Shown in pieces: positions 50,782 to 59,670 of a stretch of 64,000 nucleotides of DNA (its first letter is position 1; every line of letters begins with the position of its first letter). The notes beneath the pieces were generated by a model. That model ran no database searches and was not told where the DNA came from. It saw nothing but the letters and a program-made list of their open reading frames with translations. This DNA is from Roseateles_E sp005503085 (GTDB taxonomy: Bacteria > Pseudomonadota > Gammaproteobacteria > Burkholderiales > Burkholderiaceae_C), in the NCBI RefSeq assembly GCF_028462495.1, contig NZ_JAQOWX010000002.1, positions 1 through 64,000 of the forward strand, given 5' to 3'. Position numbers and translations under genes: made by a program.

Positions 50782-52056
50782 ATGTCCGAATCGCGAACAC
50801 CCGAGACCGCCGCCCCGACCTCCGCAGCAGCCGCCGGTGCGACGCGTTATCCGGTCACCGACAAGGTGCGCGAGGCGATGGCGGTCTCGCTGCGTGGGGT
50901 CGAGGAACTGCTGCCCGAGGCCGACTGGCTGCAGAAGCTGGCCCGCTCGGAGGCCACCGGCCAGCCGCTGCGCATCAAGCTGGGCCTGGACCCGACCGCG
51001 CCCGACATCCATCTGGGCCACACCGTGGTGCTCAACAAGATGCGTCAGCTGCAGGACCTCGGGCACACGGTGATCTTCCTGATCGGCGACTTCACCTCGA
51101 TGATCGGCGACCCTTCGGGCCGCAACGCGACTCGGCCGCCGCTGACGGCTGAGCAGATCAAGCACAACGCCGATACCTATTACAAGCAGGCCAGTCTGGT
51201 GCTGGACCCGGCCAGGACCGAGATCCGCTACAACAGCGAATGGAGCGATCCGCTGGGCGCGCGCGGCATGATCCAGCTGGCCGCCAAATACACGATGGCG
51301 CGGATGATGGAGCGCGACGACTTCGCCAAGCGCTATGCCGCGCAGACGCCGATCTCGGTGCACGAGTTCCTCTACCCGCTGATGCAGGGCTATGACTCGG
51401 TGGCGCTGAAGAGCGATCTGGAGCTGGGCGGCACCGACCAGAAGTTCAATCTGCTGATGGGCCGCCATCTGCAGCAGGAGTATGGCCAGGAGCCGCAATG
51501 CATCCTGACGATGCCGCTGCTGGAAGGGCTGGACGGCGTCGAGAAGATGTCCAAATCCAAGAACAACTATGTGGGCCTGACCGAGCCGGCCACGCAGATG
51601 TTCGCCAAGATTCTGTCGATCAGCGATGTGCAGATGTGGAAGTGGTTCCAGCTGCTGAGCTTCAAGAGCCTGGATCAGATCGCCGCGCTGCGCGCCGAGA
51701 CCGAGGCGGGGCGCAACCCCAAGGAAGCCAAGGTGCTGCTGGCCAAGGAGATCACCGCGCGCTTCCACGGCGCGGCGGCGGCCGACGAGGCCGAGGCCGA
51801 TTTCAACAAGCGGGCCCAGGGCGGCATTCCCGACGACATCCCCGAGCTGAGCCTCGGCGGCGCGCCGCTGGGCATCGGCGGCCTGCTGAAGGCCGCCGGC
51901 CTGGTCAGCTCCGGCAGCGAGGGCTTGCGCATGGTGGAGCAGGGCGGTGTGCGCATCGATGGCGCCACCGTCAGCGACAAAGGCCTGAAGGTGGCGGCCG
52001 GTACCTTTGTGCTGCAGGTGGGCAAGCGCAAGTTCGCGCGCGTTACCCTGAGCTGA
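50782..52056 (+). CDS. tyrS: Tyrosyl-tRNA synthetase (TyrS)
   Basis: 424 residues. Class I signatures: HLGH (HIGH-like) in DIHLGHTVVL and KMSKS; a C-terminal S4 domain (GGVRIDGATVSDKGLKV). The ~25-residue N-terminal extension is Ala/Thr rich. It charges tRNA-Tyr. The upstream neighbourhood (M23 peptidase, anmK, erpA, rpsI, rplM) is a common betaproteobacterial order. Confidence 0.96.
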   Translation: MSESRTPETAAPTSAAAAGATRYPVTDKVREAMAVSLRGVEELLPEADWLQKLARSEATGQPLRIKLGLDPTAPDIHLGHTVVLNKMRQLQDLGHTVIFLIGDFTSMIGDPSGRNATRPPLTAEQIKHNADTYYKQASLVLDPARTEIRYNSEWSDPLGARGMIQLAAKYTMARMMERDDFAKRYAAQTPISVHEFLYPLMQGYDSVALKSDLELGGTDQKFNLLMGRHLQQEYGQEPQCILTMPLLEGLDGVEKMSKSKNNYVGLTEPATQMFAKILSISDVQMWKWFQLLSFKSLDQIAALRAETEAGRNPKEAKVLLAKEITARFHGAAAADEAEADFNKRAQGGIPDDIPELSLGGAPLGIGGLLKAAGLVSSGSEGLRMVEQGGVRIDGATVSDKGLKVAAGTFVLQVGKRKFARVTLS

Positions 52057-53535
52057 TCAAACCGAGTAGGTGCTGGAGGCCGTGCGGCCGCCGCTGCCGG
52101 TCCAGTTGGTGTGGAAGAACTGGCCACGCGGCCGGTCCACCCGCTCATAGGTGTGGGCGCCGAAGTAGTCGCGCTGGGCCTGCAGCAGATTGGCCGGCAG
52201 GCGCGCGCTGCGCAAGCTGTCGAAGAAGGCCAGCGCGCTGCTGAAGGCCGGCACCGGAATGCCCTTGGCCACGGCCGTGGCCACCACCTGGCGCCAGCCG
52301 GCCTCGCTCTTCTTGATCGCCTGTTCGAAGAAGGGCGCCATCAGCAGGTTCTGCAGCTGCGGGTCCTGCTCGAAGGCGGCCTTGATATCGCCCAGGAAGG
52401 CGCTGCGGATGATGCAGCCGCCGCGCCACATCAGCGCGATGCCGCCGTAGTTCAGCCGCCAGCCGTTCTGCTCGGCGGCCGCCGCCATCAGCATATAGCC
52501 CTGGGCATAGCTGATGATCTTGGAGGCGTAGAGAGCCTGGCGGATCGCCTCTATGAAGGCAGCGCGTTCGCTGTTGGCATCGGTGATCCGGCGCTTGTCG
52601 CCACCGAAGATCCGGGCCGCCTCGATGCGCAGGCTCTTCATCGCCGAGACGCAGCGACCATAGACCGCCTCGGCCATCAAGGTGATCGGGATGCCCAGAT
52701 CGGCCGAGGAGATCACGGTCCATTTGCCGGTGCCCTTCTGGCCGGCGGTGTCGAGAATCTTGTCGACCAGCGGCGCACCATCCTCGTCCTGCTTGGCCAG
52801 GATGTCGCGGGTGATTTCGATCAGATAGGAGTCCAGCTCGCCCCGGTTCCAGTCGGCGAACACCGCACTCATCTCGGCCGGCGTCATGCCCAGGCCCTCG
52901 TGCATCAGCTGGTAGGCCTCGCAGATCAGCTGCATATCGCCGTACTCGATGCCGTTATGCACCATCTTGACGTAATGGCCGGCGCCGCCTTCACCGACCC
53001 AGTCGCAGCAGGGCATCTCCTGACCATCGGGGCCGGCCACCTTGGCCGCGATGGCCTGGAAGATGGGCTTCACATGGGGCCAGGCCGCCGCCGAGCCGCC
53101 GGGCATGATGCTGGGGCCGAAGCGCGCCCCTTCCTCGCCGCCGGAGACGCCGCTGCCGATGTAGAGCAGGCCCTTGGACTCGACGTACTTGACGCGCCGT
53201 GCGGTGTCGTCGAACAGCGAATTGCCGCCATCGATGATGATGTCGCCCGGCTCCAGATGGGGCAGCAGCTGCTCGATGAACTCGTCCACCGGGCTGCCGG
53301 CCTTGACCATCAGCATCACGCGGCGCGGGCGCTTGAGCAGCGACACCATCTCCTCGATCGAATGCGCGCCGATCACCTTCGTGCCCTTGGCTTCGTGGGC
53401 CAGGAATTCGTCGACCTTGGCGGTGCTGCGGTTGTGGGCGACGACGGTGAAGCCGTGGTCGTTCATGTTCAGGATCAGGTTCTGGCCCATTACGGCCAGG
53501 CCGATGAGGGCGATGTCGGCTTGCACTTGTGGCAT
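52057..53535 (-). CDS. gnd: 6-phosphogluconate dehydrogenase, decarboxylating
   Basis: 492 residues, the long form. NADP-binding GLAVMGQNL, catalytic Lys/His region GAGHYVKMVHNGIEYGDMQ, and the C-terminal tail are intact. It converts 6-phosphogluconate to ribulose 5-phosphate with NADPH. Its stop (TCA on plus) abuts the tyrS stop, giving TGATCA with no spacer. Confidence 0.96.
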   Translation of the reverse strand: MPQVQADIALIGLAVMGQNLILNMNDHGFTVVAHNRSTAKVDEFLAHEAKGTKVIGAHSIEEMVSLLKRPRRVMLMVKAGSPVDEFIEQLLPHLEPGDIIIDGGNSLFDDTARRVKYVESKGLLYIGSGVSGGEEGARFGPSIMPGGSAAAWPHVKPIFQAIAAKVAGPDGQEMPCCDWVGEGGAGHYVKMVHNGIEYGDMQLICEAYQLMHEGLGMTPAEMSAVFADWNRGELDSYLIEITRDILAKQDEDGAPLVDKILDTAGQKGTGKWTVISSADLGIPITLMAEAVYGRCVSAMKSLRIEAARIFGGDKRRITDANSERAAFIEAIRQALYASKIISYAQGYMLMAAAAEQNGWRLNYGGIALMWRGGCIIRSAFLGDIKAAFEQDPQLQNLLMAPFFEQAIKKSEAGWRQVVATAVAKGIPVPAFSSALAFFDSLRSARLPANLLQAQRDYFGAHTYERVDRPRGQFFHTNWTGSGGRTASSTYSV

Positions 53536-53708
53536 GTTGTTGTCTTCGGCTCGTGGCGAGTCGGAATTTTAAGGGGAACCCGATCCTTATGTTCTCGCCC
53601 GCAGATCAGCCTTGGGAATCTCGGCCGCCCTGAAACACTTGGTCGGAATATGAATCGCAACTACCATCGATGCGCTCCAGGCTCGCGCAGTTGATAAGGC
53701 GATGAGTT

Positions 53709-53735
53709 TGAATTCAGGACGCTGCCCTGAATTCA
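53709..53735. repeat. Inverted repeat beside the accessory cassette
   Basis: TGAATTCAGG (53709-53718) and CCTGAATTCA (53726-53735) are perfect arms around a 7-base loop. It lies 35 bases after the end of the phosphoesterase gene and could be its terminator or a boundary mark. No T run follows on the minus strand. Confidence 0.5.
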
Positions 53736-53769
53736 GTTGTTTTGAGGCGTGTGTTGCGGAGTTCGCCAA

Positions 53770-55224
53770 TCATTGGTTCTTGATGAGAGGTTTTACATCT
53801 AGGACAGTGTCAAAGATGGTTGCCCCTTCTTTTGCGTCAGTCCGTAGCTCGCGGCTGCATAGCTGAATTCCGTTGCTCTTAAAAGTAAGAACGGAATAGG
53901 AATTTCTTTCAGAGCCCGCGCGTCTTTTCTCGTGTGCGCCGGTGCTGCCGCCGGCTACTATGTAGACGCCGCTATGTGGTGCCTCTCCATTGCTTGCAAT
54001 GTTCTTGTAGTGCGCGAGTCGAGGTGTGTGCTGATGGCCGTGGATCGCCAGATGAACACCTGCTTGATCTGCGGAATCTAATATTTGAATAGCGTCTAGT
54101 GTTAAAGAGACTCCGTCGGTGTTTGGGGTGTCGACACGACTTACAGGCATCAGGTGGTGATGCAATGCCAAGATCCTATAAGTTGGGGCTTCTGTCGACT
54201 TCCTGCCTAATTCCTCAAGTAATTGAGCGCCGAACTCTCCGATGTAACCGTACTCTGTCCATTTGGTGGAAACCAAGGCGCATGAATTCAGTGTGCAGAT
54301 CTGAATTGTGAAATCTTCGAGTAGTAGCTCCTGGTTGCGATTAAGAGGTTCGTCAATTGCTGTCTTATTTAGCTTGTAGCGGAAAAATCGATAGTCTCTT
54401 TCGTGCTTAAGATCAATTTGCTTATCGATGAGGCTTTCAATATCGGGGCCTGCGCCTGCTGCATATCTCACAATGTCGTGGTTGCCGGGCGCAATGAAAA
54501 TATTTTCTGAGGATATCCCTAGATCGCGTGCAAGGTCGTTGAGTTCGCGAAGGATGGTGCCCATTGTCTTGTCGGACCAGTCGCCTCTAGTTGTGAAATC
54601 TCCCGTGGCAAGAATTCCTGCGATGTCTTGATCTCGTTTGATGCGCTTCAAATCGCGAAGGAGGCATTCAGGTAGTCGCTTCCTAATATCACCGATCTTC
54701 GGCGGGTTTTCCGCTGTTGGGAACCCGTAATCGTCGCCGAAGTGAAGGTCAGAAATATGCAACAGGCTGCTCCGCTTAATTCTTTCTGCTCGGGTTGTTG
54801 ATGGGAGCGTGTTCGTTGACTCGTCGTCTGGTAGCAGGCTTAGAATTGTTCCCTCTTGAAAGGAGTTGCCGATCGCATCATCGTATGGTGATTCAATTAT
54901 TTCCCCCAGCAGCAACCACGCTGGTATGCGTTTCGCTTTGTCTCTGTAGTAAGCCGGGATGCGTAGGGTATCAACATTGTCCGCGTCACCCTCAACTCGC
55001 AAGCATTTGGCTGTGTAGTTTTTTCTTGCATGCCTATTAACCAGTAATACTGTTTTTGCGCCGGATTCGTGCAGTTTTAGAATAACGGTTTGCCCAGGGC
55101 TCTCGGCATCCTTCTTCCACCACCCCCACCAGACGGCGCCTTCCTTCTCCAGGATCTGCTTATGCTCTGATATGGTGTCGATGCCCGGGTCTCGGAATCG
55201 AAGTGCTAGGCGCGGTGTTTCCAT
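53770..55224 (-). CDS. Calcineurin-like metallophosphoesterase with extra N-terminal domain
   Basis: 484 residues. The phosphoesterase part (about 150-484) has all metal-binding motifs: DLH (D159, H161), GDFTTRGD (D209), GNHD (N248, H249), HHH (355-357) and GHQH (396-399). The first ~145 residues form a separate region with HKQILEKEGAVWWGWWKKD, of no family known to me. There is no signal peptide. Base composition is visibly poorer in G+C than the flanks. It overlaps the end of the upstream methyltransferase-like gene by 19 bases, so the two are probably made together. The substrate could be nucleic acid, a cyclic nucleotide or a nucleotide messenger. Confidence 0.85.
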   Translation of the reverse strand: METPRLALRFRDPGIDTISEHKQILEKEGAVWWGWWKKDAESPGQTVILKLHESGAKTVLLVNRHARKNYTAKCLRVEGDADNVDTLRIPAYYRDKAKRIPAWLLLGEIIESPYDDAIGNSFQEGTILSLLPDDESTNTLPSTTRAERIKRSSLLHISDLHFGDDYGFPTAENPPKIGDIRKRLPECLLRDLKRIKRDQDIAGILATGDFTTRGDWSDKTMGTILRELNDLARDLGISSENIFIAPGNHDIVRYAAGAGPDIESLIDKQIDLKHERDYRFFRYKLNKTAIDEPLNRNQELLLEDFTIQICTLNSCALVSTKWTEYGYIGEFGAQLLEELGRKSTEAPTYRILALHHHLMPVSRVDTPNTDGVSLTLDAIQILDSADQAGVHLAIHGHQHTPRLAHYKNIASNGEAPHSGVYIVAGGSTGAHEKRRAGSERNSYSVLTFKSNGIQLCSRELRTDAKEGATIFDTVLDVKPLIKNQ

Positions 55225-56159
55225 TGAAAAACATCCTCGAAGGGGGTGTCCATAATTTTCCACTCCAGCAAGGAGAGGAAATTTGTGTTCTCCAGCTCTT
55301 TTCTTATGTTAATTGAGCTGATGTTTTTTGACTGCAGTAAATTTATCAATTTGACGGCGCCATTCACAATGCCAACTTCGTTGCGTGAACTCCAAATGTC
55401 GATTGCTTCAATGCCTTTGGCGCGCCGACTCACGGACTTCCATAGCCAATTGTTTGCTAGAGGGTGATGCTTGATGCCTTCTTTCCCAGAACTTGCCTGT
55501 TGGTGTCGGATTGCGAGCTGATAGCTGCGAAAAGAAAATCGATACCATAGCTCTCTCATCATCAAAGGCGGCGCCAATGGGATTGGCTTCCGCTTTCTGA
55601 TAAGTAGAAGATCGCCTAGTCGCGGATGGGTACGACCTAAAGGAGCGGAGGCTTGGAGTTCGAAGAACGGCGTTTCGTAGGCGACTGCTTCAGTAATAAT
55701 TGTTACATCGGACCAACTTTCTAGCCAGCTAAGGAGACCCCATCGTTCTTGTTCCGCGCTTGGTCGAGTATCTATCGGCCAAAGAGTGCAAATTATCGTG
55801 CCCCTATTGCCAACTGTCTGGGCAGCCCATGCCAACCACCTTAGAAAAATCTCTGGGTACCACGGAGGGTCCAAGGCTGCGCAATCGAAAGTAAGATCTG
55901 GAGGTGAATCGAAAGATGGATCTAGATAGATATGGCTTTTCACCAGTTGAAGCGGCTGCCGATCAATTAACAAGATGCGACTGCGTTGGGATTCAAGTTG
56001 TCGCGCCACCGATGGCATGCCCAACAGTATGCAACTCTGGGTCCCAATTAGGCTCGAAATTCGTTGAATGGAACTAGTGCAAAAACGCCAATCTGAATCC
56101 AGAGGGTGTGGTTCAACAAGCGTTGCGACTATGCGCTCGTTTTCCGTTTCACTGTTCAT
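55206..56159 (-). CDS. DPPW-motif methyltransferase-like protein
   Basis: 317 residues. ILLGMPSVARQL (a possible SAM-binding motif I) and LLIDRQP (acidic strand end) precede FDCAALDPPWYPEIFLRW, a DPPW catalytic motif as in N6-adenine methyltransferases and related families. WRFCTSSIQRISSL precedes them. Its C-terminal ~130 residues are not recognised. No target-recognition domain is obvious. ATG at 56159 was chosen because it starts a charged, regular N-terminus; a TTG at 56306 is possible. It forms a two-gene cassette with the phosphoesterase. Targets may be nucleic acid or protein. Confidence 0.65.
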   Translation of the reverse strand: MNSETENERIVATLVEPHPLDSDWRFCTSSIQRISSLIGTQSCILLGMPSVARQLESQRSRILLIDRQPLQLVKSHIYLDPSFDSPPDLTFDCAALDPPWYPEIFLRWLAWAAQTVGNRGTIICTLWPIDTRPSAEQERWGLLSWLESWSDVTIITEAVAYETPFFELQASAPLGRTHPRLGDLLLIRKRKPIPLAPPLMMRELWYRFSFRSYQLAIRHQQASSGKEGIKHHPLANNWLWKSVSRRAKGIEAIDIWSSRNEVGIVNGAVKLINLLQSKNISSINIRKELENTNFLSLLEWKIMDTPFEDVFQWKHRA

Positions 56160-56342
56160 GCAAGTGTGGTCATCAGGAAGTTTGCCGGTACTGCTCTTGG
56201 ATGGATCCTCGCACAAGACACTGGCATTGGGTTCCTGCAATGTGTCGAGTCGGTACTGTGCTAGCGAGCGCGTTGCAGTGCAACTAAAGCAAGCACACGT
56301 GGTCAACTTGCGCCCGTTGAGCCAGTCTCCGCCGGCGAAACC

Positions 56343-56500
56343 TTACTTGACCCAGGTGTTCAGTTGAATGAGGGGCAGCAGCACCGCCAGTACGATCACG
56401 CCCATCGGGACGATCAGCAGCGGCTCCGGCAAGGTGGCCGCCGCCATCGAGCTGCGCTGCGCCTCGACGCCCAGTTGGCGCGCGGCGAGCACGGCTGGGC
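56343..56500 (-). pseudogene. 3'-end remnant of a gspF-like gene
   Basis: The minus strand reads AARQLGVEAQRSSMAAATLP, then EPLLIVPMGVIVLAVLLPLI, then QLNTWVK and a TAA. It matches the C-terminus of the intact GspF at 58446 over about 48 residues, but lacks three residues in the membrane helix and differs at several others. The rest of the gene is missing. It lies directly before the accessory cassette. It is a divergent fragment, not a fresh copy. Confidence 0.85.
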
Positions 56501-56508
56501 ACGGCTGA

Positions 56509-56542
56509 GCGGCTGAGCGTCAGGAGCGGCTGAGGGTCAGGT
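56509..56542. repeat. Imperfect 17-bp tandem repeat
   Basis: GCGGCTGAGCGTCAGGA (56509-56525) is followed by GCGGCTGAGGGTCAGGT (56526-56542), 15 of 17 bases the same. It leads into the inverted repeat at 56534. Confidence 0.7.
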
Positions 56543-56592
56543 CTCCCATCTCCGAAAATATGTTCGGCTATGCAAGACGGGAGACTTGACCC
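56534..56592. repeat. REP-like inverted repeat, 59 bp
   Basis: Arms GGGTCAGGTCTCCC (56534-56547) and GGGAGACTTGACCC (56579-56592) match as inverted repeats at 13 of 14 positions, with a 31-base AT-richer centre. The form resembles REP/RAYT-associated palindromes or a mobile-element end. It lies exactly between the truncated 5'-nucleotidase gene and the gspF remnant. Confidence 0.7.
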
Positions 56593-56607
56593 CCAGGGTT
56601 TGCCTCC

Positions 56608-57303
56608 CGGTGCGCTGCGGGCGGTGACCAGGGCGGTGCGCACCGTCATCGCATCGGTCTTGTCCTGCTGCAGGCCATGCAGGGCGGCCAGCACCGGCTT
56701 GAAGGGGCCGGCGGCCAGCGGCGTCAGCACGCGCTCGCGCTCATGGGCCTGGAAGGCGTCCAGGCCGCCGGCCTGGAAGACCCGCTCGGCCTCGTCGGAG
56801 AACAGCACGGCGTCGCCGTCGAAGGCAATGCGCAGCTCGTGGGGATGGGCGTCCGAGGCATGGGCCGACAGCGGCAACACCCGCGCGGCGGCCACACCGG
56901 CGGCCAGCGCCGAGCGTACATCGGCCTCGTTGGCGGACAGGAAGAGCTGGGCCTTCAGCGGGCGCAGATAGCGCCAGGGCGACTCACCGCGGGTGAACAC
57001 GCCACGCTCGATCTTCAGGCCGTAATGCTGGGCCGAGCGGAACACCCGCATGCCCGATATCGGGTCATTGCGCGACAGCACGACGACCTCGACCCGCGGG
57101 CCCGCTGCGGTGTTGAAGCCCAGCAGCTTGCGCACCAGCGAGAAGGCCACGCCCGGCTTGGCCGGGATGTCCAGGCGCTGCTGCTGCAGCTGCATATAGG
57201 CGCGGTCATCACCGTCTTCGAAGAACTGGTTCTCTTCCTCGAAGTCAAACAGCGCGCGCGATGAGATGGCGACGACCAGTTGGCCGTCCAGATTAGCAGG
57301 CAT
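56608..57303 (-). pseudogene. 5'-nucleotidase family gene, 3'-truncated
   Basis: The first ~232 residues are a good 5'-nucleotidase (cytosolic IA-like): MPANLDGQLVVAISSRALF, VVVLSRNDPISGMRVF, FDGDAVLFSDEAERVF and TVRTALVTARSAP. Intact members continue with the segment containing the FFDDQ-type acidic motif; here the frame runs into the REP-like repeat and the gspF remnant (to 56284), adding about 107 unrelated residues. The essential C-terminal acidic residues are absent, so the gene is probably inactive. Confidence 0.8.
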
Positions 57304-57341
57304 GGCCCATCATAGAGGGGCCATGCGGGCTGATCTCAGGA

Positions 57342-58334
57342 TCAGTGCGTGAAGCCGATAGGCGCGCGCTTGAGTCCGGGCTCCGGCAGGTCTTCGCACA
57401 GCACGGTGGCGCGCTTGGCCAGCTTGGCGTTGCCGAAGGCCGTCATCCAGGCACGGCGCATCTCGCGCGGCGCCAGCTCGGCCATGCGGTCCAGCAGCGC
57501 GGCGCTGGGCGTCTCGTCGAAGCGCCGGCCCCAGTCGTGCTGTTCACGGATAGCGCTGTAGAGCCGGGCCGCGATGGCGCGGGCCGCCGCGAAGTCGGGC
57601 GCCTGCACCTCATAGACATTGACGCGGTTCAGGATGGGGTCAGGGATGGTGCGGGCGTCATTGGCGGTGGCGACCCAGATCACCTGGCTGGCGTCGACCG
57701 CGATCTCGGCGAACTCGTCGGTGAAGCTGCCGGCCGTGTCGTGCTCGAGCAGGCTGTAGAGCGAGCCCAGCGGGTCGTAGCTGACCTCGCCGCCGGCCTT
57801 GTCGATCTCATCGACCACCATCACCGGGTTCGCATAGTCGCCGTCGATCAGGGCTTCGAAGACCTTGCCGGGCCGCGCGCCCTTCCACTGGCTGGAGGCG
57901 CCCGACAAGACCCAGCCGGCGGTCAGCGAGCTCATCGAGATGAAGCCCATGCCGGTGCCCAGCAGCTGGGCGATCTGGCGGGCGAAATGGGTCTTGCCTA
58001 TGCCGGGCGGGCCCAAGAGCAATAGCGGGGTGATCTCCAGCGGGTCACCGCTGTCCTCGCACAGCGCGATCTGGCGTCGCACATCGTCGAGCACCTCGTG
58101 GAAGTTGGGCAACTCCTCGTAGAGCGCGGCCATCGCCGGCAGACCCGAGGGCTTGACCTGGAAGCGCTGCGGGCCCTTGTCCAGCATGCGCTGGTAGGTG
58201 TTGCGCAAGGGCTCGTGGTCGCGCTCGGGCAGCTTGGCGAGCTTTTGCTCGACCTCGTGGACGCTGAACACACTGCGCATCTGCGCAATCGGGATGCGGG
58301 GGGCCACACAGGCGATGGCGTGAGAGCTGCTCAT
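57342..58334 (-). CDS. AAA ATPase (Lon-like AAA module)
   Basis: 330 residues. Walker A GPPGIGKTHFARQ near 110, Walker B VMVVDEIDKAGG near 173, sensor ATANDARTIPDPILNRV. The AAA module resembles that of Lon, without protease or N-terminal domains. It may remodel a protein partner. It lies between the secretion genes and the nucleotidase remnant, all on the minus strand. Confidence 0.88.
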   Translation of the reverse strand: MSSSHAIACVAPRIPIAQMRSVFSVHEVEQKLAKLPERDHEPLRNTYQRMLDKGPQRFQVKPSGLPAMAALYEELPNFHEVLDDVRRQIALCEDSGDPLEITPLLLLGPPGIGKTHFARQIAQLLGTGMGFISMSSLTAGWVLSGASSQWKGARPGKVFEALIDGDYANPVMVVDEIDKAGGEVSYDPLGSLYSLLEHDTAGSFTDEFAEIAVDASQVIWVATANDARTIPDPILNRVNVYEVQAPDFAAARAIAARLYSAIREQHDWGRRFDETPSAALLDRMAELAPREMRRAWMTAFGNAKLAKRATVLCEDLPEPGLKRAPIGFTH

Positions 58335-58445
58335 GAACCGACTCCAGGCCCTGAACCGCAGGGCTCGTGTCTATTCAAGCAAACAGCGGGCCACCGTGCG
58401 CATCGAGAAAAGCCCCGATTGCCCAATAGTTCACCGTTCGTTCGC

Positions 58446-59660
58446 TCATTTCACCCAGGTATTGAGCTGGATGATGGGCAGCAGCACGGCCAGCACGATC
58501 AGCATCACGATGGCGCCCATCGCGACGATCAAGAGCGGCTCCAGAATCGTCGCGGCGGCCATCGCGCGGCGCTGCACCTCGGTGCCGAGCTGGCGGGCGG
58601 CGCGTTCCAGCATCTGCGGCAGCGAGCCGGTCTGCTCGCCCAGGCGGGCGAACATCGCCAGAATGCCCGGGAAGCGCTTCTTGCCGGCCAGGGCCGAGCC
58701 CAGCGGCGCGCCCTCGCGCACCTGCACCAGCGCGTCCAGCGCGTCGGCCCGCATCGCGCGGTTGCCCAGGGTCTCGGCCGCCGCCTGCAGGGCTTTCAGA
58801 ATCGGCACGCCGGCGCCGGCCAGCATCGCCAAGGTGCTGGCGAAGCGCGCCGCGTTGTAGCCGCGCGCCAGCCGGCCGATCAGCGGCACGCCCAGCATCG
58901 CGGCATCGAAGCGCTCGCGAAACGCTTGGTTGCGCAGCATCCACGACAGCCCGCTGAAACCGGCCACCAGGGCCGCCAGCACGGCCCAGCCCCATTGGCG
59001 CGCGAAGTCGCTGATCGCCAGCATCGCGACGGTCAGAAAGGGCAGGGCGCGCTTGGAGCCGGTGAAGACGGTGGCGATCTGCGGCACCACATAGGTGACC
59101 AGAAAAATCACGATGACAACGGCGATCAGCGAGACGATGGCGGGGTAGGCCATCGCGCCGATCAGCTTGGCGCGCAGGTTCTGGCGTTCCTCCAGATCGT
59201 CGGCCAGGCGCTCCAGCACCAGGCCCAGCGCGCCGCTCTGCTCGCCAGCCGCGACCACCGCGCGGTAAACCTCGTCGAACTCGCGCGGCGCGGTGGCCAG
59301 CGCGCGCGCAAAGGTGGCGCCGCCGTTGACCTCGGCCTTCAGCTGGGCCAGCAGTTCGGCGATGCGCTGGTCCTCGCTCTCATCGGCCAGCGCGGTCAGT
59401 GCCCGCTCGATCGGCAGGCCGGAGCCGACCAGGCCGGCCAGCTGGCGGGTCCAGACCGACAGCGCCGTGGCGCTCAGCACGCGCCGGCTCCAGCGGCTGC
59501 CATGACCCTCCTGGCCTTGCTGTTCGACCGGCTGCACGCTCAACGGCACCAGCGCCTGAGCGCGCAGCTGGGCCCGCGCGGCGCGCGCACTGTCGGCCTC
59601 CAGCAGACCGGTACTGCTGCGGCCGGCGGCGTTCAGGGCTTCGTATTTGAAGGCGGGCAT
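58446..59660 (-). CDS. gspF: Type II secretion inner-membrane protein GspF
   Basis: 404 residues with two repeated T2SF domains (about 70-190 and 275-400) and three membrane helices. It starts MPAFKYEALNAAGR and ends QLNTWVK. GspF is the polytopic platform protein that couples the ATPase to pseudopilus assembly. It lies 10 bases from gspE. Confidence 0.96.
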   Translation of the reverse strand: MPAFKYEALNAAGRSSTGLLEADSARAARAQLRAQALVPLSVQPVEQQGQEGHGSRWSRRVLSATALSVWTRQLAGLVGSGLPIERALTALADESEDQRIAELLAQLKAEVNGGATFARALATAPREFDEVYRAVVAAGEQSGALGLVLERLADDLEERQNLRAKLIGAMAYPAIVSLIAVVIVIFLVTYVVPQIATVFTGSKRALPFLTVAMLAISDFARQWGWAVLAALVAGFSGLSWMLRNQAFRERFDAAMLGVPLIGRLARGYNAARFASTLAMLAGAGVPILKALQAAAETLGNRAMRADALDALVQVREGAPLGSALAGKKRFPGILAMFARLGEQTGSLPQMLERAARQLGTEVQRRAMAAATILEPLLIVAMGAIVMLIVLAVLLPIIQLNTWVK

Positions 59661-59670
59661 GGCGGCTGTA

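Noticed and set aside
53587..53769. A 60-codon minus-strand open frame next to the cassette
   Set aside because: It starts with TTG, has no ribosome site or recognisable feature, and overlaps the inverted repeat.
53560..56342. The AT-rich patch as a prophage or integrative element
   Set aside because: No integrase, transposase, tRNA end or direct-repeat attachment site was seen. Only two genes are present, so a small cassette is the most that can be claimed.
56509..56592. Short repeated CGGCTGA units as a CRISPR array
   Set aside because: There are only two imperfect 17-base units with no spacers, and no cas genes.
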